Assembly: GCA_017436905.1 (NCBI GenBank)
Contig: JAFSCF010000016.1
Location: 1 to 56,081, forward strand
Direction of reading: 5' to 3'
Origin: Clostridia bacterium
GTDB taxonomy: Bacteria > Bacillota > Clostridia > UMGS1810
DNA: 56,081 nucleotides
Part shown: positions 1 through 8,555 of the stretch, piece by piece
How the letters are laid out: each line of letters opens with the position of its first letter
Position numbering within the stretch: the stretch's first letter is position 1
Made by a program: the position numbers and the translations under genes
Notes under the pieces: model-generated
Told to the model about the DNA's origin: nothing
Databases searched by the model: none
What the model saw: only the letters and a program-made list of their open reading frames with translations

Positions 1-56
1 TAAGAAAAAGTCAACGTGTCAATAATAGACACAGCACAGTTTAAGGAGGAAATATT

Positions 57-590
57 ATGGAACTCAAAGGTTCAAAAACCGAAAAAAACTTAATGGCTGC
101 TTTCTCAGGTGAATCCGAGGCAAGAAACAAGTATACCTACTTCGCTTCTGTAGCACGTAAGGAAGGTTATCAGCAGATTGCCGCCATTTTTGAGGAAACG
201 GCAAACAACGAAAAGGAACACGCTAAATTATGGTTCAAAGCTTTAGGCGGTCTCGGCGATACAGCCGCAAACCTCAAATCTGCCGCCGCAGGCGAAAACT
301 ACGAATGGACAGATATGTACGCTACCTTCGCAAAGGAAGCCGAAGAGGAAGGTTTTACTTCTTTGGCTGCACAGTTCCGCCTTGTTGCTAAAATTGAAAA
401 AGCACACGAAGAACGCTACCGTGCACTTTTAAGCAATGTAGAAATGAACAAAGTGTTTGAAAAGAGCGAAGAGATTATGTGGGAATGCCGCAACTGCGGT
501 CACCTTGTAATTGGTAAAAAAGCACCTGAAATTTGCCCCACTTGTGCTCATCCGCAGAGTTTCTTTGAAGTGAGAAAAGAAAATTACTAA
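57..590 (+). CDS. rbr: Rubrerythrin
   Basis: Cytoplasmic non-haem iron protein that reduces hydrogen peroxide in anaerobes, taking electrons from rubredoxin or NADH oxidoreductases. The 177 residues are the usual length. The N-terminal four-helix diiron domain (about 1-135) carries the expected Glu/His motifs, such as ESEARNKY and ANNEKEH. A C-terminal rubredoxin-like domain has paired cysteines at about 144/147 and 160/163 (CRNC and CPTC). The start is fixed by AAGGAGG eight bases upstream of the ATG. It stands alone and is closed by a strong terminator, so it is probably a single-gene oxidative-stress unit whose promoter lies at or before the window edge. Confidence 0.97.
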   Translation: MELKGSKTEKNLMAAFSGESEARNKYTYFASVARKEGYQQIAAIFEETANNEKEHAKLWFKALGGLGDTAANLKSAAAGENYEWTDMYATFAKEAEEEGFTSLAAQFRLVAKIEKAHEERYRALLSNVEMNKVFEKSEEIMWECRNCGHLVIGKKAPEICPTCAHPQSFFEVRKENY

Positions 591-609
591 TACATATATT
601 TACATATAA

Positions 610-645
610 AAAAGCCTGTTACTTTTTAGTAACAGGCTTTTAACA
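610..645. terminator. Bidirectional intrinsic terminator
   Basis: A 14-bp stem (AAAAGCCTGTTACT with its complement), T4 loop and flanking A/T runs lie between the convergent rubrerythrin gene and the minus-strand operon, so it can serve both. Confidence 0.9.
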
Positions 646-646
646 T

Positions 647-1435
647 TTATCTTACTGTTAATGTACCGAAAAACCATTCCCAATATGATTTAGTCCATTG
701 TACAGCCTCACGGTGGTCCTCCCGGTTAAGCCAACCGTTTTGCAGAAACACTATTCCGTCAAGTTGACCTAAGCGGTAACAATCTGCAATTTTTGGCATT
801 TGAATTTTTAACATTTCTACATCCATCGGCTTTAAAAATTCCTCGCCGTAATCGTGCAGGAAGACACCTTGAATAATGGGTTTACCTTTTTTCATCAGTT
901 TGACAATGTCATCTTTATAAACTGATTTCCAGTAATGTTCTGTAGAACACCAAATCCAGAAATTAATGCCGTCAATGTAATCAAGATACGGGTCAATCTC
1001 GTCAAGGTCATAGCGTGAATAACGTACTACCCATAATTTTAAATCAGGATTAATACCTTTCATTGATTCATATACTTCTTTGAGTTCCTCTACCGTCATA
1101 TTACTCGACGGTTTGTCGTGCATAAGAAAATCGTCAATTATAACACCGGTTATATTTTTGTGTGTTTTTGAAAATTCGGCTATTTTAATTGCTGATTCTA
1201 CATACTTATGATGGGTAAGAGCAACTATAACCTCTTTGCAATCATTCAAATAACAAAACTGTTCATCAGTGAGATTTCCTAAATCTTCAGCAGTATTTAA
1301 AAATATAGCATTATCAGCATTAAGATAACGTGCTGCCGTTTCTAAACTGCAGTGTGCACCATCGGAAGCATAAACATAATCGCATTTTTGGGGGATTTCA
1401 GTTAAAGTATAACCCCACATCCACAACTTATCCAT
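647..1435 (-). CDS. Uncharacterised TIM-barrel-like protein
   Basis: I do not recognise a named family. The 262-residue protein has no signal peptide. It has alternating hydrophobic strands and helices with acidic residues at strand ends (GVIIDDFLMHD, KLWVVRYSRYDLD, YIDGINFWIWC, PIIQGVFLHDYG), which suggests a TIM-barrel glycoside-hydrolase-like fold. It is the last gene of a four-gene minus-strand operon, 19 bp after a D-2-hydroxyacid dehydrogenase, so a role in carbohydrate or sugar-acid metabolism is inferred only from context. The start ATG follows a GAAAGGAT ribosome binding site. Confidence 0.6.
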   Translation of the reverse strand: MDKLWMWGYTLTEIPQKCDYVYASDGAHCSLETAARYLNADNAIFLNTAEDLGNLTDEQFCYLNDCKEVIVALTHHKYVESAIKIAEFSKTHKNITGVIIDDFLMHDKPSSNMTVEELKEVYESMKGINPDLKLWVVRYSRYDLDEIDPYLDYIDGINFWIWCSTEHYWKSVYKDDIVKLMKKGKPIIQGVFLHDYGEEFLKPMDVEMLKIQMPKIADCYRLGQLDGIVFLQNGWLNREDHREAVQWTKSYWEWFFGTLTVR

Positions 1436-1454
1436 AGCATAAATCCTTTCAGTA

Positions 1455-2495
1455 TCAGGTCATTCTGTTATAACGTGTAATGTCAATTACGAATTCAAGT
1501 GGTTCGCCCTTTGCAAAATGAGCAAGATTTTTAAGGCAGTTAAATGCAGTAAAGTCAATTTTTTCAGGAGATTGACTCCACTCGTTACCGCCAATATGGT
1601 GGCCGGTAAATACAGCATTGTTAACCTGACGAACCGGATCATCAATTGCAGGCATATCAGCATTTTCAGGATTTAAACTCTGATCCATAACATCTAAACC
1701 TGCACGTATTCTTCCGGATATAATTTCTTCAAGCAAAGCAGGCTCGTCTACAATTCTGCCACGTGCTGTGTTTATAAAAACAGCACCATCGGGAAGCATA
1801 GCAAGAAGTTCTTTTGTAACTGTTTTTTCGGTTTCAGCAGATGCGCCGGCATGAATTGCCATAATTTGAGATTTGGAGAAAAGTTCTTTTAATGAATCAA
1901 CTTTAATTACGCCTTCGGGCATATTTTCAACATATGGGTCATACGCATATATTTCCGGCATAAACGGACGAATATATTCAACAAACTTACGGCCAATGTA
2001 TCCCATACCATAAATACCTACACGAGTCTGATATAAAGTGCCGACACGTCTTGTTTCTCTGTCTGGGCGGTCTTTATCTTCTCTTGCGTGTTCAATAAAG
2101 AGGGGAATATCCTTTAGCATAGTCATAAGAAGCGACACAGCACCTTCTGCAATTCCGTAACCTGCTGCATCCCCCCAGTTGGTAAGAACGATATGAGGAC
2201 TTTCTACAATTGGCGCGTCAATCCAGCCACCCATAGAACCGGTAATATTGCAAATATATTTAAGATTACCTGGATTGTCTGCAAGTTCGTTTGGAACATG
2301 AGGAGAAGACCACATAGTAAGCAAAACATCATATTCACGGATAATATTTGCATAATCCTCTTCTTTGTAATCGGGTTCAAGAACAAGTTCTGTAACATCA
2401 TAGAGTTGCTTTAACTCTCTCATTAATGGGCAATCACCGGAATAAGGCAACTGTTCAATATGGCTTTTATCTTTATATGCTTTTAAAATTTTCAC
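1455..2495 (-). CDS. D-2-hydroxyacid dehydrogenase, copy 1
   Basis: NAD(P)-dependent oxidoreductase of the D-isomer-specific 2-hydroxyacid dehydrogenase family, 346 residues. The Rossmann motif is GIYGMGYIG, the substrate-binding Arg lies in INTARGRIVDE, and the catalytic His in FTGHHIGG. The Glu normally found a few residues after LDV (as in LDVFEKEP) is not in its usual place; the segment reads LDVMDQSLNPEN. I chose the GTG at 2495 because an AAAGGAG ribosome binding site precedes it and because it aligns with the GTG start of its neighbour; a longer reading frame upstream lacks such a site. It follows its paralogue by 43 bp. Substrate unknown. Confidence 0.88.
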   Translation of the reverse strand: MKILKAYKDKSHIEQLPYSGDCPLMRELKQLYDVTELVLEPDYKEEDYANIIREYDVLLTMWSSPHVPNELADNPGNLKYICNITGSMGGWIDAPIVESPHIVLTNWGDAAGYGIAEGAVSLLMTMLKDIPLFIEHAREDKDRPDRETRRVGTLYQTRVGIYGMGYIGRKFVEYIRPFMPEIYAYDPYVENMPEGVIKVDSLKELFSKSQIMAIHAGASAETEKTVTKELLAMLPDGAVFINTARGRIVDEPALLEEIISGRIRAGLDVMDQSLNPENADMPAIDDPVRQVNNAVFTGHHIGGNEWSQSPEKIDFTAFNCLKNLAHFAKGEPLEFVIDITRYNRMT

Positions 2496-2538
2496 AGTAA
2501 TAGTCTCCTTTAATATAAATTTATTTACTAAACAATTA

Positions 2539-3561
2539 TCAGGAACTATGATTGTAACGCATAGGGTCCATAACAAATTTTAATGGTTTACCTTCACTGA
2601 AAAGTTTAAGGTTTTCAAGACAGTTTGAAGCAGTAAAATTAAGTTTTTCAGGATCAACTCCCCAAATTGGATCAGCAATAAAATGTCCAGTCATTATAAG
2701 GTTTCTCAACTCGCGCATTTCATCGCCTGCTTCGGGCCAGTCAGTAGGGTACATTACATCAAGTCCTGCACGGAGTCTGCCTGCTTTAAGTTCTGCCATA
2801 AGTGCATTCTGGTCAATAATTTTACCACGTGCAGTATTTATAAGTATACCGCCATCAGGAAGCATGGCAAGAAGTTCTTTTGTTACAGAACCTGCGGTTT
2901 CGTCACAAAGTGCAGCATGGATAACCATAATTTGTGATTTAGAAAAGAGTTCTTCTAAGGAGTCAACTTTTGTAACACCCTCAGGCATATTCTCTACATA
3001 TGGGTCATAAGCATACATTTCAGGCATATACGGGCGGATAAATTCCACAAATCTGCGGCCGATTGCACCCATACCATAAATACCTATACGCGTAAAGTGC
3101 AATGAACACATCTGTCTGTCGGGATGAGCGCCAACGCCATTGTTTTTGGCGTGGTCTATTGCTAACGGAATTTCTTTCATCACAGCGTGCAATAAAGCAA
3201 ACGCCCCCTCTGCAACGCCAAATGCAGGTGCATCACCCCAGTTAGTAACGGTTATGTGAGGACTTTCAATAATAGGTGCATCAATCCAACCGCTTACGTG
3301 ACCTGTTATGTTACAAATGTATTTAAGGTTGCCGGGGTTGTCAGCCAGTTCGTTAGGAACGTGCGGGGATGCCCACATTGTCATAAGCACATCATATTTA
3401 CGTATGAGTTCAGCATAATCTTCTTCTTTGTAATCAGGTTCAAGAATCACTTCGTCAATATCATATAATTTTCTTATTTCTTTAAGCAATGGACTGTTGG
3501 TGCCATAATAGGGGGCATCATACATATCGTATTTGCTTTTATATGTTTTTAAAATTTTCAC
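2539..3561 (-). CDS. D-2-hydroxyacid dehydrogenase, copy 2
   Basis: 340-residue paralogue of the gene just downstream, sharing long near-identical stretches (NPGNLKYICNITG, SQIM.IHA, KELLAMLPDG). It has the Rossmann motif GIYGMGAIG, Arg in INTARGKIID and His in MTGHFIAD. The canonical Glu after LDV is again displaced (LDVMYPTDWPEAG). The GTG start is preceded by AAGGAGG. It lies 30 bp after the isomerase-like gene. The retained tandem copies suggest two related substrates or a heteromer rather than a fresh duplication, because the C-terminal substrate loops differ. Confidence 0.88.
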   Translation of the reverse strand: MKILKTYKSKYDMYDAPYYGTNSPLLKEIRKLYDIDEVILEPDYKEEDYAELIRKYDVLMTMWASPHVPNELADNPGNLKYICNITGHVSGWIDAPIIESPHITVTNWGDAPAFGVAEGAFALLHAVMKEIPLAIDHAKNNGVGAHPDRQMCSLHFTRIGIYGMGAIGRRFVEFIRPYMPEMYAYDPYVENMPEGVTKVDSLEELFSKSQIMVIHAALCDETAGSVTKELLAMLPDGGILINTARGKIIDQNALMAELKAGRLRAGLDVMYPTDWPEAGDEMRELRNLIMTGHFIADPIWGVDPEKLNFTASNCLENLKLFSEGKPLKFVMDPMRYNHSS

Positions 3562-3591
3562 AGCGGATTCCTCCTTGTATTGTAATGCTAA

Positions 3592-4362
3592 TTATTTGTA
3601 CAGAGTTTTAAGATATTTCATATCTTCTACAGCGTGCACATAGTGCGCCTCGGCGGTATCTTCAAATTTAACAAACTCAACCGCCAAAGAACCATCAAAG
3701 CCTTTGCCAACGTAGTAGTTAATCATATTCTCAACATAACCTGTGCCGTCGTTCATTGCTTTGAAACCAGTTCCGCTTGTCTCTGCACCTTTATAAGCAC
3801 AATGAATATGACAAATCCGGTCGCCGTATGCAGCATAACATCTGTCCGCAAATTCTATATCGGTTGACAAATGTATTATTGCCCCGTAGCGTTCTTTATC
3901 AAGTTTAGCAAAAATCTCGCCTGCGGTTTCGGGAACTTCCATAACGGTATTTGCATGGCACTCGCAAAGCATTTTTGTATAATCTGGCATCATATCAGTA
4001 AGTTTTTTAAGGTTTTCCAATTGCTTTGGAATATCAGGAATACAATCGTAAGAATGTCCAAAGTTGAATTTAACACCTTTTGCTTTTACTGCTTTAACAG
4101 CGTCGGCAATTTCTTTGTAAGTTTTTTCGTCATACTTCTCTAAGGATATATATGTATTAAAGAAGAATGGAATATCTGCTGCAGCTAGTTTTGCCTTTTC
4201 TTCATCACTTGCTAAAGTGTAGTGGTATTGCCACAACTCAATTCCGTAGAAACCGTCCTCCTTTGCCTTGTTAACAAAATCGCTTACATTAAATGTAGGA
4301 ACACGTCCGGGTTCCCAACGATTTTTTTCCATAGAAACAGTACCCAAATAGATTTCTTTCAT
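3592..4362 (-). CDS. Sugar phosphate isomerase/epimerase-like TIM barrel
   Basis: 256-residue AP-endonuclease-2/xylose-isomerase-like TIM barrel (family seen in IolE, IolI and hydroxypyruvate isomerase). Candidate metal-ligand residues occur at strand ends: GIELWQYH, the His/Glu of CECHANTVMEVP, HLSTDIEF, ICHIHCAY and LAVEFVKF. Such enzymes isomerise or epimerise sugars, polyols or keto-acids. It is first in the minus-strand operon and diverges from a sugar-type solute-binding protein, supporting a carbohydrate role. The ATG follows AAGGAGATG. The exact reaction cannot be read from sequence. Confidence 0.85.
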   Translation of the reverse strand: MKEIYLGTVSMEKNRWEPGRVPTFNVSDFVNKAKEDGFYGIELWQYHYTLASDEEKAKLAAADIPFFFNTYISLEKYDEKTYKEIADAVKAVKAKGVKFNFGHSYDCIPDIPKQLENLKKLTDMMPDYTKMLCECHANTVMEVPETAGEIFAKLDKERYGAIIHLSTDIEFADRCYAAYGDRICHIHCAYKGAETSGTGFKAMNDGTGYVENMINYYVGKGFDGSLAVEFVKFEDTAEAHYVHAVEDMKYLKTLYK

Positions 4363-4711
4363 GTTAACATCTCCTTAGATTTACCGATTGATTTTAAAGA
4401 AATCACAAAAATCAATCATGCCAATAATTATATAAATATTTTACCATAATTAATATATAAAAGTAAAGAGAAATATGGGCAAAATTGTGAAAAAATACAT
4501 AAATAAACACTAAAACTACATAACTGAAAATTTTTAATGATTTGTTGTGATAATCTACAATTTTGGGCAAAACTTTGCACAATATGTTAAACATATCGAA
4601 CAAAAACGTATTGACACAAAAATATCGTGTATGCTATACTTTAATTGTATAACTATTACAAACGTAATAGTATGCCCAAAACCAAATCAATCAAGAAAAG
4701 GAGTGTTAAAA
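4363..4711. promoter_or_regulatory. Divergent control region with two distinct palindromes
   Basis: Gene-free stretch between the minus-strand dehydrogenase operon and the plus-strand solute-binding protein. Rightward: TTGACA at 4611-4616, 18-bp spacer, TATACT at 4635-4640. Overlapping the predicted transcript start is the perfect inverted repeat ACTATTAC-AAAC-GTAATAGT at 4652-4671, a likely operator. Leftward: a candidate -10 (TATAAT on the minus strand, 4428-4433) followed in the leader by a different perfect 10-bp inverted repeat with a 12-nt gap at 4386-4417 (GATTGATTTT / AAAATCAATC). No regulator gene is adjacent. Confidence 0.65.
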
Positions 4712-6295
4712 ATGATTCGAAGAATTTTGACAGTTTTGGTAGCAGTTGCAATGTGTTTTTCGATGTTTGCCGGTTGCGGTGATGAAGTAACAACTTCAGA
4801 AATCACCGGTATATACGGTAAAGGCGAAATTACATATCCTCTGCAGACAAATGGTGAAGAACTTGAGTTTTTTGCTCCAATCGCATCCGGTGTTGCTAAA
4901 TTGGGTATGACTGTTGATGAAACAGAATTCCGCAAAGAACTTGAAAAACGCACAGGTGTTAAAGTTAAATACATTACACCTTCAAGTGCACAGTGGGATG
5001 AACAGTTTAACCTGTTGTTCTCATCAAACGACTTGCCTGACATCATACAAGGTGACTGGCGCAATTATGCCGGCGGCGGTGCAGACGGCGTAATTGACAG
5101 TGGTTTCATTACCGACCTTACACCTTATCTGGAAGATTATGCTCCAAACCTCTGGAAACGTCTTCATGCAGACGAGGCTGCTGAACGTAGTGCAAAATCT
5201 CCCAAAGGCAGATATTATTCATTCTATTCTTTCAGCCACGACGTACCTTGCTACGGTCCGTATTTGAGAGCAGACTGGCTCAAAGAACTTAATTTGGAAG
5301 TTCCCGAAACTCTGGAAGAGTGGGAAACAGTTCTGGCTGCTTTCAGAGATAAAAAAGGCGCAGATGCACCTTTGGCGTTTGGCTGGTCTAAGTTCTACAC
5401 AATGGGCGTTTTTGAAACTGCTTTTGATACAACCTCCAGCATTTATGTTGATGATAACGGCAAGATTGCGTTTGGTCCTGCTACAAGCAACTGGAAAGAT
5501 TATATGCTGAAAATGAAAGAGTGGGTTGATAAAGGCTTACTCGACAAAAACGTTGTTACTACAGAAAACGATGCTCTTAACGCATACCTTCTTACCGGCG
5601 AAACCGGCGCTGCTATCGGTTGGCTTGCAAGTGGTATTGGTGCTATGATGACTGCTAAACCAGATGATTCATTTGACCTTATCGGCGCACCTTATCCTGT
5701 TATCAATAAAGGTGATACACCAAGCCGTTACGGTGGTACAAAATCACCTATAGGCAATACAGGTCTGGCGATTGCTTCTACAAGTGATAATAAAGAACTT
5801 GCTATGCGTTTCTTAGACTATGGTTATAGTGATGAGGGTGACCTGTTCTATAACTACGGTATCGAAGGCGTTTCTTACGAAATGGTAGACGGTACTCCCA
5901 AGTACACAGACCTTATTCTTAAAAACCCCGACGGTCTTGCTATAACAGATGCGCTTAACATTTATACTCATGCAACTGCTGGCGGTCCTTACTTAATGCA
6001 TAACGAAACATATCTTGAACAGATTGTTATGCCACAGCAGATTGCATGTACTGAAGCGTGGGGTACAGATGACAGTCATATGATTCCCGGTATGACTCTT
6101 ACAAGTGAAGAAAGAACAGAATATGCTAACATAATGACAGAAATTGACACATATGTTGGCGAAGTTACTGCCGGATTTATCTGCGGTCAGAAAGATATTT
6201 CTGAAGTTGACGCTATGCCTGCAAAACTCAAACAGATGGGCCTTGACAGAGCTCTTGAAATTCAGCAGGCTGCACTTGACAGATATAATGGCTAA
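4712..6295 (+). CDS. ABC sugar-type solute-binding lipoprotein
   Basis: Extracellular substrate-binding lipoprotein of the large (about 500 residue) family-1 type used for oligosaccharides, 527 residues. The N-terminus MIRRILTVLVAVAMCFSM is followed by the lipobox FAGC, so the mature protein would be lipid-anchored. The solute-binding fold is clear from LPDIIQGDW, ADWLKELNLEVPETLEEWE and FDLIGAPYP. The ATG at 4712 follows AAGGAG and starts the signal sequence; in-frame codons further upstream lie inside the promoter. No permease or ATPase gene accompanies it, so it must share a transporter encoded elsewhere. Confidence 0.92.
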   Translation: MIRRILTVLVAVAMCFSMFAGCGDEVTTSEITGIYGKGEITYPLQTNGEELEFFAPIASGVAKLGMTVDETEFRKELEKRTGVKVKYITPSSAQWDEQFNLLFSSNDLPDIIQGDWRNYAGGGADGVIDSGFITDLTPYLEDYAPNLWKRLHADEAAERSAKSPKGRYYSFYSFSHDVPCYGPYLRADWLKELNLEVPETLEEWETVLAAFRDKKGADAPLAFGWSKFYTMGVFETAFDTTSSIYVDDNGKIAFGPATSNWKDYMLKMKEWVDKGLLDKNVVTTENDALNAYLLTGETGAAIGWLASGIGAMMTAKPDDSFDLIGAPYPVINKGDTPSRYGGTKSPIGNTGLAIASTSDNKELAMRFLDYGYSDEGDLFYNYGIEGVSYEMVDGTPKYTDLILKNPDGLAITDALNIYTHATAGGPYLMHNETYLEQIVMPQQIACTEAWGTDDSHMIPGMTLTSEERTEYANIMTEIDTYVGEVTAGFICGQKDISEVDAMPAKLKQMGLDRALEIQQAALDRYNG

Positions 6296-6789
6296 TTAAA
6301 AAACATATCATCTACACTTTTCCGGTGTATTGTGTTTGACTGTACACCGGAAAAAGTGTCCTTAATCTTTGGTTTTTGGGTTTTTGGGTATATAATGAAA
6401 TAAAACATTGTTCGGTATAAGTTAATAAAAACATTGAAAACAATACTGTCTTATTGGGTATAGGCAGTATTGTTTTTTGTATTTCAAAAAAACAAAAATA
6501 ATAATATCAATACGTAAAGTTGGAGAGATAACCATAAAATAACAACCAAAAAGCGATTTTCACAAAATCGGGATATTAATATCAAAACAAAACAATAGCA
6601 ATAGACAAAAACGTGCGATATAATATAGAATGTAGGTTACTGGTTATATAGTTATATAGTGTTTGTTAATTAAAAATTATGAAGGAAAATTTGGACAACC
6701 TTTTACGGCGTTTTGTGTAAAAACGTTCTTAATCACATATGTAAAATATGTGCGAGATATAAATTAACTTTTTTAATTTGGAGGGTACA
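6296..6789. other. Long intergenic region: two hairpins and a long leader
   Basis: A 16-bp stem at 6314-6359 (one unpaired A) follows the lipoprotein gene but lacks a strong U-run, so it may stabilise the 3' end. A second stem-loop at 6437-6478 ends in T6 and is a proper terminator. Between them, TTGGTT (6369-6374), 16 bp and TATAAT (6391-6396) could start an RNA of about 75 nt. Further right is AT-rich sequence with a possible promoter near 6602-6629 and a leader of about 150 nt with small hairpins (for example CACATAT-gtaaa-ATATGTG at 6735-6753) before the SLH gene. I see no convincing coding sequence. Confidence 0.55.
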
Positions 6790-8541
6790 ATGAAAAAGAC
6801 ACTTGCATTAGGAATTACAATTATTTTTCTGATTTGTACTGCATTAACCTCTTTTGCTGCTCCTGCAGGCGCACCTGCAGTTACTGTTAAAGATGCGGCG
6901 AATGATATAGTTAATGTGTCGGGAACTACAGATGCTACAGAGTATGTTACACTTATGATTTTAAATCCCGGAAAAACAGAAAGCGATATTAATTTTGCCG
7001 ACCCGACAACGCTGGGCGATTCTGTTCAGTATATAAGCACTTATTGGGCAGAGGGTAGCGAGTATAATTTTGATGTGCCGATGTACGGTTCCAGTGGTGG
7101 AGTGTATAAGGTTATAGTTACAGCGGGTAATACGAAATATCCTACACCTGTTACTATAGAGTATTATTTTTCCAGCGAGAAAAAAGCAATCATTCCTCTT
7201 ATCAATGCATCTAAAACGAATGTTGCTGAGATAGAAAAATATTTAAAAGGCTGGACGGTAGATACTACTAATCATAACGGTGCGTTTACATTAAATTCAT
7301 TGGCAGATGATAAACTTTATGTAAACGGCGATAAAACAAAAATTGCTGAAGTAATTCAAAAAAGACTTCAGACTGTTGGTGATTTTGATCCACAAAATGT
7401 AAATACATTTGCCGACTATCTTAAAATAAGTGCAATTCTTGGGGCATATAATACTGGTAAATCTGAACTGCTTTTCACAGACAACAGTATAGATTATACT
7501 GCAGAACTTTTGCTTGACGGCACAACAGAACTTGATGATTATATTAACAAACTCAGTGAAGACGGACGTACATATGTCAACAGAGAACTTGTAAGCAGTG
7601 CTCCTTACTATACTGTTGAAGAAGTTAAGTCAAAATTCCGTGAATTAGTTGCGTTCTACGGCATTAAAAACCATAAAGAAGCCGGCTATGGACATATGGC
7701 ACATTATTTTGATGCTTATACCGATGTATATAACAAGTATTATTTTAATCTTTCTTTACTTACAGACAGTAATGAAATATCTGTATATTACGGAATTTAC
7801 AATTCTACATATGGTAATCTTACAGAACTTGCATCTGTTTTTAATTTGCTTGTTGCTCCCGTTGTAGAAGAAGATAGCAACAATTCTTCACCGTCTTATG
7901 GCGGTGGCGGCGGTGGCGGCGGATATACACCGCCTCCGGTAACAGATAAAGAAGAAACAAATTATATTACGCCTACATCTTTCTTCCTTGATTTGGAAAC
8001 AGTAGAGTGGGCAGAAGAATCAATTATTGCACTTGCTGACAGAGGCATAGTTAGTGGCAGGGGGAATAACAACTTTGCACCTAACGATTATGTAACAAGA
8101 GCAGAATATTTAAAGATGCTTTTAGGGGCTCTTGAACTTGTTGACGGCAGCACAAATGTACCATTCACAGATATTGCTGCTGACCACTGGGCGCGTGAAT
8201 TTATTGCAGCTGCAGTAAATGGTGGTATTACCTCGGGAGTTTCTGCAACAGAGTTTGCACCCGAAGGCGCAGTAACACGTGAGCAGGCTGCCACATTTGC
8301 AGCACGTGCAATGAACAAAAAAGGCGCTGCGTTAGAGCCAGATTCAAATACATTTGCTGATGATGCTTATGTTAGCGATTGGGCAAAAACTTCCGTAAAT
8401 AGTCTTAAAAAAGCCGGTATACTTTCCGGTAGCGGTAATAATATGGTAAATCCCAAAAATAATCTTACCAGAGCAGAGGCTGCTAAAATCATATACGGAA
8501 TTATGAATAGTATGGGTATGATTGAAAATATTGCAAAATAA
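6790..8541 (+). CDS. S-layer homology (SLH) domain surface protein
   Basis: Exported cell-wall protein, 583 residues. A signal peptide (about 1-27, ending SFAAPAG) is followed by an all-beta and helical region of unknown function (about 30-360), a Gly-rich/Pro linker (YGGGGGGGGYTPPP, about 375-385) and three SLH repeats at about 395-445, 455-505 and 520-575. Each has the typical xxDxxxxxWAxxxI... and TRAE/TREQ ends. SLH triplets bind pyruvylated secondary wall polymer, so the N-terminal part is displayed outside. The ATG follows GGAGGG. The next gene starts 14 bp later, so the two are co-transcribed. Confidence 0.9.
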   Translation: MKKTLALGITIIFLICTALTSFAAPAGAPAVTVKDAANDIVNVSGTTDATEYVTLMILNPGKTESDINFADPTTLGDSVQYISTYWAEGSEYNFDVPMYGSSGGVYKVIVTAGNTKYPTPVTIEYYFSSEKKAIIPLINASKTNVAEIEKYLKGWTVDTTNHNGAFTLNSLADDKLYVNGDKTKIAEVIQKRLQTVGDFDPQNVNTFADYLKISAILGAYNTGKSELLFTDNSIDYTAELLLDGTTELDDYINKLSEDGRTYVNRELVSSAPYYTVEEVKSKFRELVAFYGIKNHKEAGYGHMAHYFDAYTDVYNKYYFNLSLLTDSNEISVYYGIYNSTYGNLTELASVFNLLVAPVVEEDSNNSSPSYGGGGGGGGYTPPPVTDKEETNYITPTSFFLDLETVEWAEESIIALADRGIVSGRGNNNFAPNDYVTRAEYLKMLLGALELVDGSTNVPFTDIAADHWAREFIAAAVNGGITSGVSATEFAPEGAVTREQAATFAARAMNKKGAALEPDSNTFADDAYVSDWAKTSVNSLKKAGILSGSGNNMVNPKNNLTRAEAAKIIYGIMNSMGMIENIAK

Positions 8542-8555
8542 GGAGGAGAAAGAGC

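Noticed and set aside
2204..2414. Short overlapping frames inside the dehydrogenase genes on both strands
   Set aside because: They lie fully within a well-supported gene, have no ribosome binding site and no recognisable domain.
6602..6789. Cyclic-di-GMP or other known riboswitch before the SLH gene
   Set aside because: Looked for conserved cores; only small hairpins and AT-rich sequence are present.
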